Positions 1-7,258 of a stretch of 64,000 nucleotides of DNA are shown piece after piece. Numbering within the stretch: position 1 is the stretch's first letter; every line of letters starts with the position of its first letter. The notes beneath the pieces are model-generated. The model made no database searches. It worked only from the letters and a program-made list of their open reading frames with translations, and was not told the DNA's origin. Source of the DNA: a virus; the IMG/VR virus record IMGVR_UViG_3300042293_000555, positions 21,046 to 85,045 of that record, one strand, 5' to 3'. The position numbers were made by a program, and so were the translations under genes.

Positions 1-339
1 TTTGCAGATTCTATATCTGCACAACAACCAATAGCAGCATTTAGCTTATCAGAACTCATTGAGAGTAATGATGAAGTAAAATGCTATTCTCATTATTACA
101 ATACTAATCCTGAAATTGTACAACTTAATTTAGAGTTGTATCAGGCAAAGTATAAAAAGGAATTACAGAAAAAAGGTTACAAGATAACCAAAGATGATTT
201 TAACCTTATTCATATTCTTGTACCATTTACAAAGAATGGACATATTATGAGTTGGAAACAATTTATCAAATTTACTAACAAACACATAATAGGTGATAGT
301 CCTGAAAAGACTACATTTCACTATGATGTTTTAAATTAA
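1..339 (+). CDS. Hypothetical protein, 5' end outside window
   Basis: The frame is open from base 1 to the stop at 337-339, giving at least 112 residues. The beginning lies upstream of the window. A TTG at 136 could be read as a start, but the frame upstream of it is coding-like and unbroken, so the longer partial reading is preferred. The product is soluble, rich in Lys, Asn and Ile, and has no signal peptide or membrane segment. I do not recognise a family. It is followed seven bases later by a second small gene and then a terminator, so it is the distal part of an operon. Confidence 0.7.
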   Translation, partial: FADSISAQQPIAAFSLSELIESNDEVKCYSHYYNTNPEIVQLNLELYQAKYKKELQKKGYKITKDDFNLIHILVPFTKNGHIMSWKQFIKFTNKHIIGDSPEKTTFHYDVLN

Positions 340-345
340 ACTCAA

Positions 346-564
346 ATGAATAAGCAAGAAGCATTAGCAGAAACTATCAGAAGATTTACAAATCTTTATG
401 ATGGTTGTGTAAGACAAGGAAATTCAGTTATGGCTGTAATTTCTTATTATGAAAAACTACAAGCAAATAAACCTGTTCCTAAAGAAACAGGTTTAGGCAA
501 CATTGAAAATCGTTTCTTGGATTGTGCCATCCAAGATATTGAAGATGATATGTTTGATTACTAA
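346..564 (+). CDS. Small hypothetical protein (72 aa)
   Basis: A 72-residue acidic protein starting at ATG 346, six bases after the previous stop, and ending just before a strong terminator. It has a helical N-terminal half and an Asp/Glu-rich C-terminus ending in DDMFDY. No known motif is visible. Tight spacing suggests co-transcription with the upstream partial gene. It is the kind of small early-region protein common in large Bacteroidota phages; function unknown. Confidence 0.65.
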   Translation: MNKQEALAETIRRFTNLYDGCVRQGNSVMAVISYYEKLQANKPVPKETGLGNIENRFLDCAIQDIEDDMFDY

Positions 565-568
565 CTAA

Positions 569-606
569 AATAACTCAATCCTATTATGGATTGAGTTATT
601 TTTTTC
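569..606 (+). terminator. Intrinsic terminator
   Basis: Perfect 13-bp stem (569-581 with 588-600), loop TATTAT, followed by a run of T. It closes the first operon. Confidence 0.93.
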
Positions 607-887
607 TTTAGTCACTGAAACAGAACACATTACATTAATGATAGTATTACTATTATTTTTCTCTAAAAAGGTTAAAAAGTTTTCTCCCCTCACACTCCCC
701 TCTTTCAAAATACCTCATAAACCTCTGAAATTTTCAGGTTTCTTTAGTGAACTAAAGAAAGTTATTTCAACATTTATTCTGAAAATTAAGTTCCTTTCTT
801 TTTTAAATAGTTATATTTTTAAGAGTTCCTTAACTAAACACCCCCCTTTATGTCGGATATTTACTTTAAACTTTAAACACACACATT
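607..887 (+). other. Non-coding leader with tandem hairpins
   Basis: About 280 bases without a convincing gene. The first part is pyrimidine-rich on the + strand. Two hairpins stand side by side: one around 721-739 with core CTGAAA/TTTCAG, and a perfect 9-bp stem 739-747/752-760 with loop TGAA. Neither is followed by a good T-run, so they look like regulatory or replication structures, not terminators. The stretch ends with a 20-base motif repeated at 2861-2880 and the A-rich leader of the next gene. Confidence 0.55.
827..846 (+). repeat. 20-bp intergenic repeat, copy 1
   Basis: TCCTTAACTAAACACCCCCC, identical to 2861-2880. Both copies lie downstream of a terminator and upstream of the next transcribed unit. 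A C-run is striking in such AT-rich DNA. It may be a phage promoter element or a protein-binding site. Confidence 0.7.
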
Positions 888-1655
888 ATGAAAACTCGTA
901 AAAGCTATAAAATCAACTTAGCAGTATTAGATTTTCTAACAGCAATGTCAGTAGTAGAATCAAGGTTAAGATTCTTAGACCTTGCTGAAGTTTTATCTGA
1001 AGAAGGTAACAGTACTGCAGATTTCATTTCAGCATATCTTTATGCTTTTCAATCAGGAGAACAACAACATACAATGTTTTTACAAGAACATTATGCAGCT
1101 ATTAAGAAATTTGCTGAAAGTTTTAACAGGTCATACTTTAATATTGAAGAATATGTACCTATTATAGTACCAAAGCTATTTGTATTTTGGGAAACTGATG
1201 CTATTAACAGAAGAGTTGATAAAAGGTATAATTATGTACCTACAATCTCTCTCACAAAATGGCATAAGGCTGAATACAAACTTTCTTTACTTGATGACAT
1301 CCATTATTTTGGTGTTATTGAGAAAGAATATTGGGAAAGAGTAAATGCAAGAGATATTGAGTTCAATGACAGACACGAAGGTGTACTGTCAATGCTACAA
1401 CTTACTTACTTACGTAATGTAAGGGGAAATAAGTACAAATTGGAAAGAGAATCCAATATTACACCTACATTACATCAAATGTGGAAAGGTGTATTGGAAA
1501 ATGTTTCTATGATTCCTTTGACAATTGATAGTTCTAAATTATCTTTGTATAACAATTTCCTTAGACAAGCTAAGGGATATGAAGATGCAGAGTATGATGT
1601 AATGAATTTTCATAATTGGAATACAGAGAAAGAACAACTTGAACAGGCAGTGTAA
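888..1655 (+). CDS. Hypothetical protein (255 aa)
   Basis: Starts at ATG 888 in the A-rich context typical of Bacteroidota. It is a soluble 255-residue protein, rich in aromatic residues (many Tyr, Phe and Trp between residues 60 and 200), without signal peptide or membrane segments. I recognise no family. It forms its own transcription unit: a structured leader containing the repeated C-rich motif stands before it and a perfect 10-bp terminator hairpin follows six bases after the stop. That isolation suggests it is regulated separately, perhaps as an early host-takeover gene, but this is inference. Confidence 0.75.
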   Translation: MKTRKSYKINLAVLDFLTAMSVVESRLRFLDLAEVLSEEGNSTADFISAYLYAFQSGEQQHTMFLQEHYAAIKKFAESFNRSYFNIEEYVPIIVPKLFVFWETDAINRRVDKRYNYVPTISLTKWHKAEYKLSLLDDIHYFGVIEKEYWERVNARDIEFNDRHEGVLSMLQLTYLRNVRGNKYKLERESNITPTLHQMWKGVLENVSMIPLTIDSSKLSLYNNFLRQAKGYEDAEYDVMNFHNWNTEKEQLEQAV

Positions 1656-1660
1656 AATAT

Positions 1661-1689
1661 AGTGTTAGGAGCAATCCTAACACTTTTTA
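1661..1689 (+). terminator. Intrinsic terminator
   Basis: Stem AGTGTTAGGA/TCCTAACACT (1661-1670/1675-1684) with a GCAA tetraloop and a T-run. Confidence 0.95.
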
Positions 1690-1712
1690 TTTTTTAATTT
1701 AAATTCAAAGAA

Positions 1713-2009
1713 ATGAATGCAAGAAAAGAAATTGAAAGAGCATTTGGCTTAGGTGTAAAATGTGCAGCAATATCTATCTCGAATGAAGATTTGCAAATAG
1801 CAGCCAAACTTAAAATTGGTTATACTGAACAGGAAAAGCAAGAGTTTTTAAATACAATTGATGTTGAGTATGATGCAGGTTATGGTACTCAAGAATTATT
1901 TGGTAGAGTGTGGTTAAATGATGGAACTTGGTTTTCCCGTTGGGAATATGATGGAAGTGAAGGATGGCAACATCATTTTTGTCCTAAAATACCTATTGAA
2001 CTACAATGA
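1713..2009 (+). CDS. Hypothetical protein (98 aa)
   Basis: First of four tightly packed small genes (1713-2822). The 98-residue product has a hydrophilic N-terminal half and a C-terminal half rich in Trp and Gly (residues 60-90), which suggests a compact beta-fold. It has no signal peptide. Its stop overlaps the start of the next gene (ATGA at 2006-2009), implying translational coupling. Function unknown. Confidence 0.7.
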   Translation: MNARKEIERAFGLGVKCAAISISNEDLQIAAKLKIGYTEQEKQEFLNTIDVEYDAGYGTQELFGRVWLNDGTWFSRWEYDGSEGWQHHFCPKIPIELQ

Positions 2010-2302
2010 AAGTACTGTGTATAAATGATGATTTCAGTAAAGTCTTACAAACATTATTGGAAGAATCTAAAGGACTTAATCTGACATTTCCCAAGAAAGG
2101 TGAAGAATACACTATAAGGGAAGTGTTGGATAATAATGGATTAGTAGTTTCTTACCTATTGGTGGAAATTACTAATCCTACTTTTTTTATTCCTGTTTTA
2201 AACATTAGAAGAGAACTTTCATTTGCTGAATGGAGATTTTCTAAATTACATACTCAGGAATCTGTTGAAGAGTTTGTAGAAAATGCTATTTATTCACTTT
2301 AA
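2006..2302 (+). CDS. Hypothetical protein (98 aa)
   Basis: Starts in an ATGA overlap with the preceding gene. The residues VLCINDDFSK near the N-terminus and a Gly/Glu pattern at about 30-40 (KKGEEYTIREV) resemble small SH3-like proteins common in Flavobacteriia phages and prophages. This is a similarity from memory, not a verified family. No membrane segment is present. It is the second gene of the 1713-2822 operon. Confidence 0.7.
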   Translation: MKVLCINDDFSKVLQTLLEESKGLNLTFPKKGEEYTIREVLDNNGLVVSYLLVEITNPTFFIPVLNIRRELSFAEWRFSKLHTQESVEEFVENAIYSL

Positions 2303-2313
2303 ATCCATATATT

Positions 2314-2598
2314 ATGAAAAATGTTAAGAGTAAAGAAAACAACATTGTAAGAGTACCGGATACTCTTGCTAAAGAATTAACTACATTAGCTGGAAAACAA
2401 TGGAGTTATACTTCAAGGGGTAAACTTCGTTCACTCAGAAACAAGGCTATTAAAAAGCATAACAACTTTTTATTTTTACAAGCCTGCATCAACAAAGGTA
2501 TAAAGGTAATTACAAGTTGGGAAAATAATCCTGATATGGTGATGCCAATGCCTTACTTGGGTAAAAGAAATTTATTTGGAATTAAACTTGAAGAATAA
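2314..2598 (+). CDS. Hypothetical basic protein (94 aa)
   Basis: A Lys/Arg-rich 94-residue protein with basic clusters at residues 1-15 and 30-50 (SRGKLRSLRNKAIKKH). It could bind nucleic acid, but no recognisable DNA-binding motif is present. It starts 11 bases after the previous stop, and its own stop overlaps the next start (TAATG at 2596-2600). Confidence 0.68.
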   Translation: MKNVKSKENNIVRVPDTLAKELTTLAGKQWSYTSRGKLRSLRNKAIKKHNNFLFLQACINKGIKVITSWENNPDMVMPMPYLGKRNLFGIKLEE

Positions 2599-2822
2599 TG
2601 AACACATATTATGTATTATCAGAAAATGTAACAAGAATGTTTAGTTTCTTGTTCTTTGAATGTGAAGCATCTATAATCAATGTTTCATTATTTGGAGTAA
2701 ATACAGAACTGAATCAAACTTATTATAAAATTGAATCTGATGATGAACACATTAAAGATTCTTATTGGTATAATAAGGTGATTTGGTCAAAAGAACCAAT
2801 AGTAGACCCAATACCATTTTAA
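2598..2822 (+). CDS. Hypothetical protein (74 aa)
   Basis: Last gene of the small operon, with its start overlapping the previous stop. The N-terminal 30 residues are moderately hydrophobic (FSFLFFECEA) but too interrupted for a secure membrane helix; the C-terminus is acidic and aromatic. Function unknown. A terminator begins three bases after the stop. Confidence 0.65.
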   Translation: MNTYYVLSENVTRMFSFLFFECEASIINVSLFGVNTELNQTYYKIESDDEHIKDSYWYNKVIWSKEPIVDPIPF

Positions 2823-2824
2823 CA

Positions 2825-2854
2825 TAGCAAGGGAGAAATCCCTTGTTATTTTTT
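2825..2854 (+). terminator. Intrinsic terminator
   Basis: Stem TAGCAAGGG/CCCTTGTTA with loop AGAAAT, followed by TTTTTT. It ends the 1713-2822 operon. Confidence 0.9.
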
Positions 2855-2860
2855 CTGTAA

Positions 2861-2880
2861 TCCTTAACTAAACACCCCCC
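2861..2880 (+). repeat. 20-bp intergenic repeat, copy 2
   Basis: Identical to 827-846. Again it follows a terminator, and here it sits three bases before a TAnnTTTG box. It is flanked by a 10-bp inverted repeat (TTTTCTGTAA at 2851-2860, TTACAGAAAA at 2947-2956) that may be coincidental. Confidence 0.7.
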
Positions 2881-2882
2881 CT

Positions 2883-2890
2883 TATTTTTG
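2883..2890 (+). promoter_or_regulatory. Candidate promoter of the tRNA region
   Basis: TATTTTTG fits the Bacteroidota -7 consensus TAnnTTTG. No clear -33 TTG lies at the usual distance; that position is taken by the repeated C-rich motif. The stretch 2891-3021 holds no gene I can support. Confidence 0.4.
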
Positions 2891-3021
2891 CTATTATTAT
2901 TTTGCATTTCTTTGTGAATATTCAATAAAGCACTATATTTACAATATTACAGAAAAAGTTCTTACAAAAACAAATTTTAAACTTGCAGCGTTTAAAGGTT
3001 TGGTAAAATGTCAATTTGGAT

Positions 3022-3047
3022 ACCCTTATGAAAGTAAGGGTGTTTTT
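3022..3047 (+). terminator. Intrinsic terminator abutting a tRNA
   Basis: Stem ACCCTTA/TAAGGGT (3022-3028/3035-3041), then GTTTTT ending exactly at the first base of the tRNA gene. It may act as terminator or as a processing signal. Confidence 0.75.
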
Positions 3048-3127
3048 GATTCTGTAGCTTAATGGTAGAGTATCAAATACAGTGCACTTTAGTAGTTGAG
3101 ATATTGGTTCAAGTCCAATCAGAATCA
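3048..3127 (+). tRNA. tRNA-like gene with enlarged anticodon arm
   Basis: Acceptor stem GATTCTG/CAGAATC (3048-3054/3120-3126), D arm 3057-3071 with a GG-containing loop, T stem ATTGG/CCAAT with loop TTCAAGT, and discriminator A at 3127. The acceptor and T stems are perfect. The anticodon arm (3073-3099) is 27 nt and not the usual 17. If ten bases (3077-3086) are ignored, the remainder folds into a perfect 5-bp stem with the 7-base loop TTTAGTA, which would give anticodon TAG (Leu, CUA). As the arm stands, the anticodon is unresolved. CCA is not encoded. Confidence 0.65.
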
Positions 3128-3160
3128 CAGGGTTTTAGGTTAATGAATGTTGTTATCATT

Positions 3161-3183
3161 GAGAGGAGAAATCCTCTCTTTTT
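3161..3183 (+). terminator. Intrinsic terminator between tRNAs
   Basis: Stem GAGAGGA/TCCTCTC with a GAAA tetraloop, followed by TTTTT. It lies immediately before the second tRNA. Confidence 0.85.
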
Positions 3184-3184
3184 A

Positions 3185-3258
3185 GATTCTGTAGCTCAAC
3201 TGAATAGAGCAACTATTTTCTAAGTAGTAGGTTTTAGGTTTGAATCCTAACAGAATCA
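3185..3258 (+). tRNA. tRNA-Arg (anticodon TCT)
   Basis: Regular 74-nt cloverleaf. Acceptor GATTCTG/CAGAATC is identical to that of the neighbouring tRNA; D stem is GCTC/GAGC; anticodon stem is ACTAT/GTAGT with loop TTTCTAA, so the anticodon is TCT, reading AGA. T stem is TTAGG/CCTAA and the discriminator is A. AGA is a very common Arg codon in this AT-rich phage, so the tRNA would support translation. Confidence 0.88.
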
Positions 3259-3287
3259 CAATTTCCATCTGTGTGTATTTAGTTTTG

Positions 3288-3314
3288 GCCATTGTAGTAA
3301 TACAGTGGCTTTTT
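3288..3314 (+). terminator. Intrinsic terminator after tRNA region
   Basis: Stem GCCATTGTA/TACAGTGGC (one G-T pair) with loop GTAA, then TTTTT. It rules out a TTG start at 3313 for the next gene. Confidence 0.85.
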
Positions 3315-3366
3315 GTATGTCAACAATTTATTAAACATATTTATTAAACAATTCAATCAAAAAATT

Positions 3367-3972
3367 ATGAGCAACGCAAGCAGAGAATCATCAGTAAAGG
3401 GAAAAGTTCTTTTCTCAAGACTTCACAAAGCAGCATATCAAAAAGAAGGCAGCTTGACATTGGAAGTCAAACAAATTATTACCAAAACATCTTATTATGC
3501 AGCAAAAAAATTTAATTCTGATCTTCAGGATGGACTTTTTGATGATTCTGCATTTGGTGCTGAAGAAAAAGAATACAAGAGTAATGAAACTCGTGTAGCT
3601 TGGATTCAAGTACCTGAAGGAAAAAATGAAGCAGAAATGAAGAGAATGCTTATTGCATTACCTAATTCCTGCATTTACAAAATTCTTTCTAATGCTCCAA
3701 TTCTTGATTCAAATCAGAAAACAGCTATTGATAATGGTCTGAAAGATTTGGAAGATTTTGCAAACTCTCAAGTAGCAAGATATCCAAAAGGTTCTGAGTT
3801 AGAAGGAGAAGTTATTCTTGATGATGCAGGTAAAGTGCAATATCGTAGAACTTTCTTCTCTAAGATTGCTAAAGAAGATATTGACCTTCGTGGAAACGGA
3901 GATGAATATGTAACTGATGCAATTTTAGAAGAATTACAAGGAGCAGGTATCTCTTACGAACAAACAATTTAA
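3367..3972 (+). CDS. Conserved-looking early protein (201 aa)
   Basis: Start taken as ATG 3367; the in-frame TTG at 3313 lies inside a terminator hairpin. The 201-residue soluble protein begins with a Ser/Lys-rich tail and has an acidic middle (around residues 60-75). There is no membrane segment. It lies directly upstream of the DNA polymerase, behind its own terminator-delimited leader, so a replication or ssDNA-related role is plausible, but no motif proves this. Confidence 0.75.
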   Translation: MSNASRESSVKGKVLFSRLHKAAYQKEGSLTLEVKQIITKTSYYAAKKFNSDLQDGLFDDSAFGAEEKEYKSNETRVAWIQVPEGKNEAEMKRMLIALPNSCIYKILSNAPILDSNQKTAIDNGLKDLEDFANSQVARYPKGSELEGEVILDDAGKVQYRRTFFSKIAKEDIDLRGNGDEYVTDAILEELQGAGISYEQTI

Positions 3973-3988
3973 CTAAAAAACTTATCTC

Positions 3989-4056
3989 AAGTAAACTATT
4001 AAATGTAATATTCAAATGGAAATATCCAAATGAAGACTTACATTTATAGTTTGCTT
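3989..4056 (+). ncRNA. Long hairpin upstream of DNA polymerase
   Basis: A stem of about 19 bp, 3989-4008 with 4038-4056, has a single bulged T and one G-T pair. The loop contains an inner TGGA/TCCA hairpin flanked by TTC/GAA. A T-rich tract follows (4064-4080). It could terminate transcription of the 3367-3972 gene or control the polymerase mRNA leader. A weaker GCTGA/TCAGC pairing (4057-4061/4083-4087) continues the structure. Confidence 0.65.
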
Positions 4057-4105
4057 GCTGATAGGTTTTCTTTTTTATTTAGTCAGCCATTAATTATTAC
4101 TCTAT

Positions 4106-6031
4106 ATGATAGACTATGTATATGACATTGAGTTATATTCAAATTTCTTTCTTTTATGTGCACAAAACACTAAGACTAAAGAGAGAATATCTTTTGAAAT
4201 ATCTCAGAGAAAAGTAGAAACTGTTAAGTTAGTGGATTGGTTATCTACTAACATCAGGTTATTTGGATTTAACTGCATAGCCTATGATGGTAAAATACTA
4301 CAAAAGTTATTAGAGCATACTTACTTAAAAGGTAAAGATTTAATAAAAGTACTGAAGAAGCATTCAGATAGACTGATATTAGATGAAACCTATGCTAAAT
4401 TTTCTCGTAAGTTTACACAAAAACCTAATGTAGACTTATTTTTACTACATCATTTTGATAATGATGCAAGAAGAACTTCTCTAAAAGATTTAGAGTTTGT
4501 ATTCAATATGCCTAATATTCAAGAGTTACCTTTTGATTATACTAAACCTGTTACTCTTGCACAAATGTCTATTCTTGTAGACTATTGTTGGAATGATATT
4601 GATGCTACTCAAATATTGTATGACAGATCTCAAGAAGCTTTATCATTAAGAGAAAGTTTATCTAATACTTATGGTGTAGATATGCTTTCTTGGAACTCAC
4701 CTAAAATAGGTGAACAAAGTTTTGCATTTAAGTTAGCAGAAAGAATTGGTCCTGCAAAATTACAGAAGAAAAGTCCTCGTAAATCTATAGCTATTGGTGA
4801 CATTATCTTCCCTTATATACAGTTTGAAACAGTAGGATTTCAAAAATTACTATCCTATTTGAAAAAAAAGGTAATCACTGATACTTACAAAGTTTTTAGT
4901 GAGTTACCATTTGAAGAACTAACAGAAATAGAAGGTCATTACAATGTATATAAAACTAAAGGTGTACAAAAGAATCTCAATATTGTACACGATGGATTTG
5001 AGTTTGTATTTGGTACAGGTGGAGTACATGGTTGTATTGATCCAGGAGTATATCTTGTAGATGATGAACACACTATTGATGATATTGATGTATCTTCTTA
5101 TTATCCTAACTTAGGTATCAAGAACAAATTATATCCTGAACATTTGGGTATAGAGTTTTGTGATGTTTATGGTGAGAGATATGAAGAACGTGGTATATAT
5201 CCTAAAGGTAGTGTTACAAATACTTCTATCAAGCTTGAACTCAATGGAGTATATGGTAAGAGTAATTCTAAATTCTCACCATTCTATGACCCCAAGTATA
5301 CTATGGCCATTACCATTAATGGACAGCTTTTACTTACAATGCTTGCTGAACAACTTATGAAAATTAGTCAGATACTTCAGATAAATACTGATGGTGTAAC
5401 TATTAGAGTTCATAAATCACAAAAGGAAAATGTAAATGCTATCATTGAATGGTGGCAAAAACTTACTCAGCTTACTTTGGAAAGTGCAAGTTATTCTAAG
5501 ATGGTTATCAAAGATGTATCTAATTACTTAGCTGTTTATACTAATAACAAGGTAAAGAGAAAGGGTGCTGCATTTAAAACTTTAACAGAACTTGAAATGC
5601 ATGAGAATTTATCTTGTGTAGTAGTTCAGGAAGCTATATCAGCATATTACATTTCCAATACACCACCAATACAATATCTTATGCAAGAGTTAGAGAATGG
5701 TTTATCTAAATTTTACTCAAAAGTAAAAATACAGAGAGATCACAAACTTGTAGCAAGGTATGAAGATGAAGATATACCACAACAAAGAGTTACAAGATAT
5801 CTTATTACAAATACAGGATGCTCTCTTATTAAAATTATGCCACCAATAAAGGTGAAAGAGAGAGAATCTGAAGTTGAAGCAGGTTGGAAGTGTACACCAT
5901 GTAATAATTTGACTACAATGAATTTAGAAGAATTAAAACAGAATCTAAACTTAGAATATTATCTCTTACAAATAAACAAAATCATAGATGGAATCTCTAA
6001 CGGCAGGAAAAAGAAAAAAGCTGCAAAGTGA
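4106..6031 (+). CDS. DNA polymerase, family B, with 3'-5' exonuclease
   Basis: Replicative polymerase of 641 residues. The exonuclease domain is N-terminal: Exo I has D7 and E9 (YDIELYS), Exo II is the FGFN..AYD region near residue 50, and Exo III is YCWNDIDAT near residue 155. Polymerase motif A is DIDVSSYYP (D328), motif B KLELNGVYGKSN (K376, N380, Y383, G384) and motif C NTDG (427-430, catalytic D429). The first residue of motif C is Asn where many family B enzymes have Asp. The compact length and short A-to-B spacing suit the crAss-like phage polymerase group. It overlaps the helicase gene by 44 bases and heads the replication operon. Confidence 0.96.
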   Translation: MIDYVYDIELYSNFFLLCAQNTKTKERISFEISQRKVETVKLVDWLSTNIRLFGFNCIAYDGKILQKLLEHTYLKGKDLIKVLKKHSDRLILDETYAKFSRKFTQKPNVDLFLLHHFDNDARRTSLKDLEFVFNMPNIQELPFDYTKPVTLAQMSILVDYCWNDIDATQILYDRSQEALSLRESLSNTYGVDMLSWNSPKIGEQSFAFKLAERIGPAKLQKKSPRKSIAIGDIIFPYIQFETVGFQKLLSYLKKKVITDTYKVFSELPFEELTEIEGHYNVYKTKGVQKNLNIVHDGFEFVFGTGGVHGCIDPGVYLVDDEHTIDDIDVSSYYPNLGIKNKLYPEHLGIEFCDVYGERYEERGIYPKGSVTNTSIKLELNGVYGKSNSKFSPFYDPKYTMAITINGQLLLTMLAEQLMKISQILQINTDGVTIRVHKSQKENVNAIIEWWQKLTQLTLESASYSKMVIKDVSNYLAVYTNNKVKRKGAAFKTLTELEMHENLSCVVVQEAISAYYISNTPPIQYLMQELENGLSKFYSKVKIQRDHKLVARYEDEDIPQQRVTRYLITNTGCSLIKIMPPIKVKERESEVEAGWKCTPCNNLTTMNLEELKQNLNLEYYLLQINKIIDGISNGRKKKKAAK

Positions 6032-7085
6032 TGCTACACTTGCAATCTTAGACAATTCCTTTACTGGAATTATTTGTATAGCACCAAGAGTAGGTAAAAG
6101 TAAGATTATATGTGATGCAATCAAACCTATGAAAACTAAAAAGTTTCTTATTACAGCACCATATAATACAATTTTAGAATCTTGGAAAAAAGAATTTGAA
6201 AAATGGAGAATGAATCCAAAAAATATTACACTTATTAATCAGAGAAGTTTAAGTAAAGAAGACTTATCTAAGTATGATGTAATAATATGTGATGAAGTAC
6301 ATACTCTTAGTGATGCACAAATGTTATTGTTAAAAGATTTTAAAGGAAGACTATTAGGTGCTTCAGGTTCTATTTCAAAAGAAACTGAAAAAACTTTAAA
6401 GTTAGAATTAGGTCTTCAGAAAATATTTGAATTTACTATAGAACAAGCTATAGAGATGGGCATTGTTGCTGATTATGAAATTATCTTAGTACCTGTTACA
6501 TTAGATGCTACTAACAAGTATATTGAAGCAGGCTCTAAAGATGCAAAGTTTCTTACTACAGAATATGCTAATTATCAGTATCATACAGCACAATTTGAGA
6601 AGTTTAAGAAAATGGCTTGGAACAATAAGAAATTTGAATTTGTAAAAATGGCAGAAGCTTCAAGAAGAGCTGAACTTATTTACAAGTCAAGAACTAAAAT
6701 TGAAAGAGTTAAAAAACTTATCAAAGACCAAGAGAGATGTCTTATATTTACTGCAAGAACAGAAGTTGCTGATGAGTTTGCTACAGGTTATCACTCTAAA
6801 GTAAATCCCAACATTCTTACTCAGTTTATGGATGGAGAACTCAATAAACTTGCTGTATGTGAGATGACTAATATGGGTGTAACTTTTCCTAATCTTAAGA
6901 CAGGTATATTTCATCAGATGAGAAGTGGAGAAGAATCTGCTATTCAAAAGGTAATGAGAATGTGTAATGTTGAAGAAGATGAAAAAGCTACTATTTATAT
7001 AGTGTATTATGCAAATACTGTAGATGAAGAATGGACTAAGAAAGCTCTTATTGGTTTAAATCCTGATAAAATTAAGATAATCTAA
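5988..7085 (+). CDS. SF2 DNA helicase (DEAD/DEAH-like)
   Basis: Helicase of 365 residues starting inside the polymerase gene. Motif I is APRVGKSK (residues 32-39, with Arg-Val before the GKS), motif II is DEVH (102-105), a GASGS motif III follows, and the C-terminal RecA domain has LIFTAR (motif IV region), TNMGVTFPN (motif V) and QKVMRM (motif VI, about 320-325). The arrangement resembles the UvsW/DEXH group found next to PolB in crAss-like phages. It probably works in replication fork remodelling or recombination. The stop codon begins an inverted repeat that opens a structured RNA region. Confidence 0.93.
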   Translation: MESLTAGKRKKLQSDATLAILDNSFTGIICIAPRVGKSKIICDAIKPMKTKKFLITAPYNTILESWKKEFEKWRMNPKNITLINQRSLSKEDLSKYDVIICDEVHTLSDAQMLLLKDFKGRLLGASGSISKETEKTLKLELGLQKIFEFTIEQAIEMGIVADYEIILVPVTLDATNKYIEAGSKDAKFLTTEYANYQYHTAQFEKFKKMAWNNKKFEFVKMAEASRRAELIYKSRTKIERVKKLIKDQERCLIFTARTEVADEFATGYHSKVNPNILTQFMDGELNKLAVCEMTNMGVTFPNLKTGIFHQMRSGEESAIQKVMRMCNVEEDEKATIYIVYYANTVDEEWTKKALIGLNPDKIKII

Positions 7086-7130
7086 CTTAATGACAGATGA
7101 AAATCGTTGTATTAGGGCATAATTAAGTTA
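7083..7130 (+). other. Inverted repeat after helicase gene
   Basis: TAACTTAAT (7083-7091) pairs perfectly with ATTAAGTTA (7122-7130) around a 30-base loop. No T-run follows, so it is not a standard terminator. It immediately precedes the tRNA-like element. Confidence 0.6.
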
Positions 7131-7136
7131 GTAAAT

Positions 7137-7254
7137 TTCGGTGTAATTCAAATGGTTAAGAATAGGTGGTGCGGGAAATGTATTGATACCCAATCTATCA
7201 GACACAACTAATACAAGTAAAGTGTAAATACAGGTTCGAGTCCTGTCACCGAAA
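7137..7254 (+). tRNA. tRNA-like element with ~43-nt extra structure
   Basis: Acceptor TTCGGTG/CACCGAA (7137-7143/7247-7253) and T arm ACAGG TTCGAGT CCTGT are perfect. The D arm ATTC/GAAT has a GG-containing loop and the discriminator is A. The segment between D and T arms (7165-7229) is 65 nt, against the usual 22 or so. It folds as GTATT/AATAC (7180-7184/7210-7214) capped by TGATA/TATCA with loop CCCAATC; alternatively ACAC/GTGT could form a long variable arm. No anticodon with U33 is obvious. It may be a class II tRNA with an insertion or a tRNA mimic. Confidence 0.6.
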
Positions 7255-7258
7255 CTAT

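Noticed and set aside
638-901. 87-residue open frame in the leader before the 888 gene
   Set aside because: It runs through two hairpins and the C-rich repeat, overlaps the true start at 888, and has unnatural composition (Phe/Lys/Ser runs from pyrimidine-rich DNA).
7137-7254. Group I intron in the tRNA-like element
   Set aside because: The extra segment is only about 43 nt, far too short for a self-splicing intron, and lacks the conserved core.
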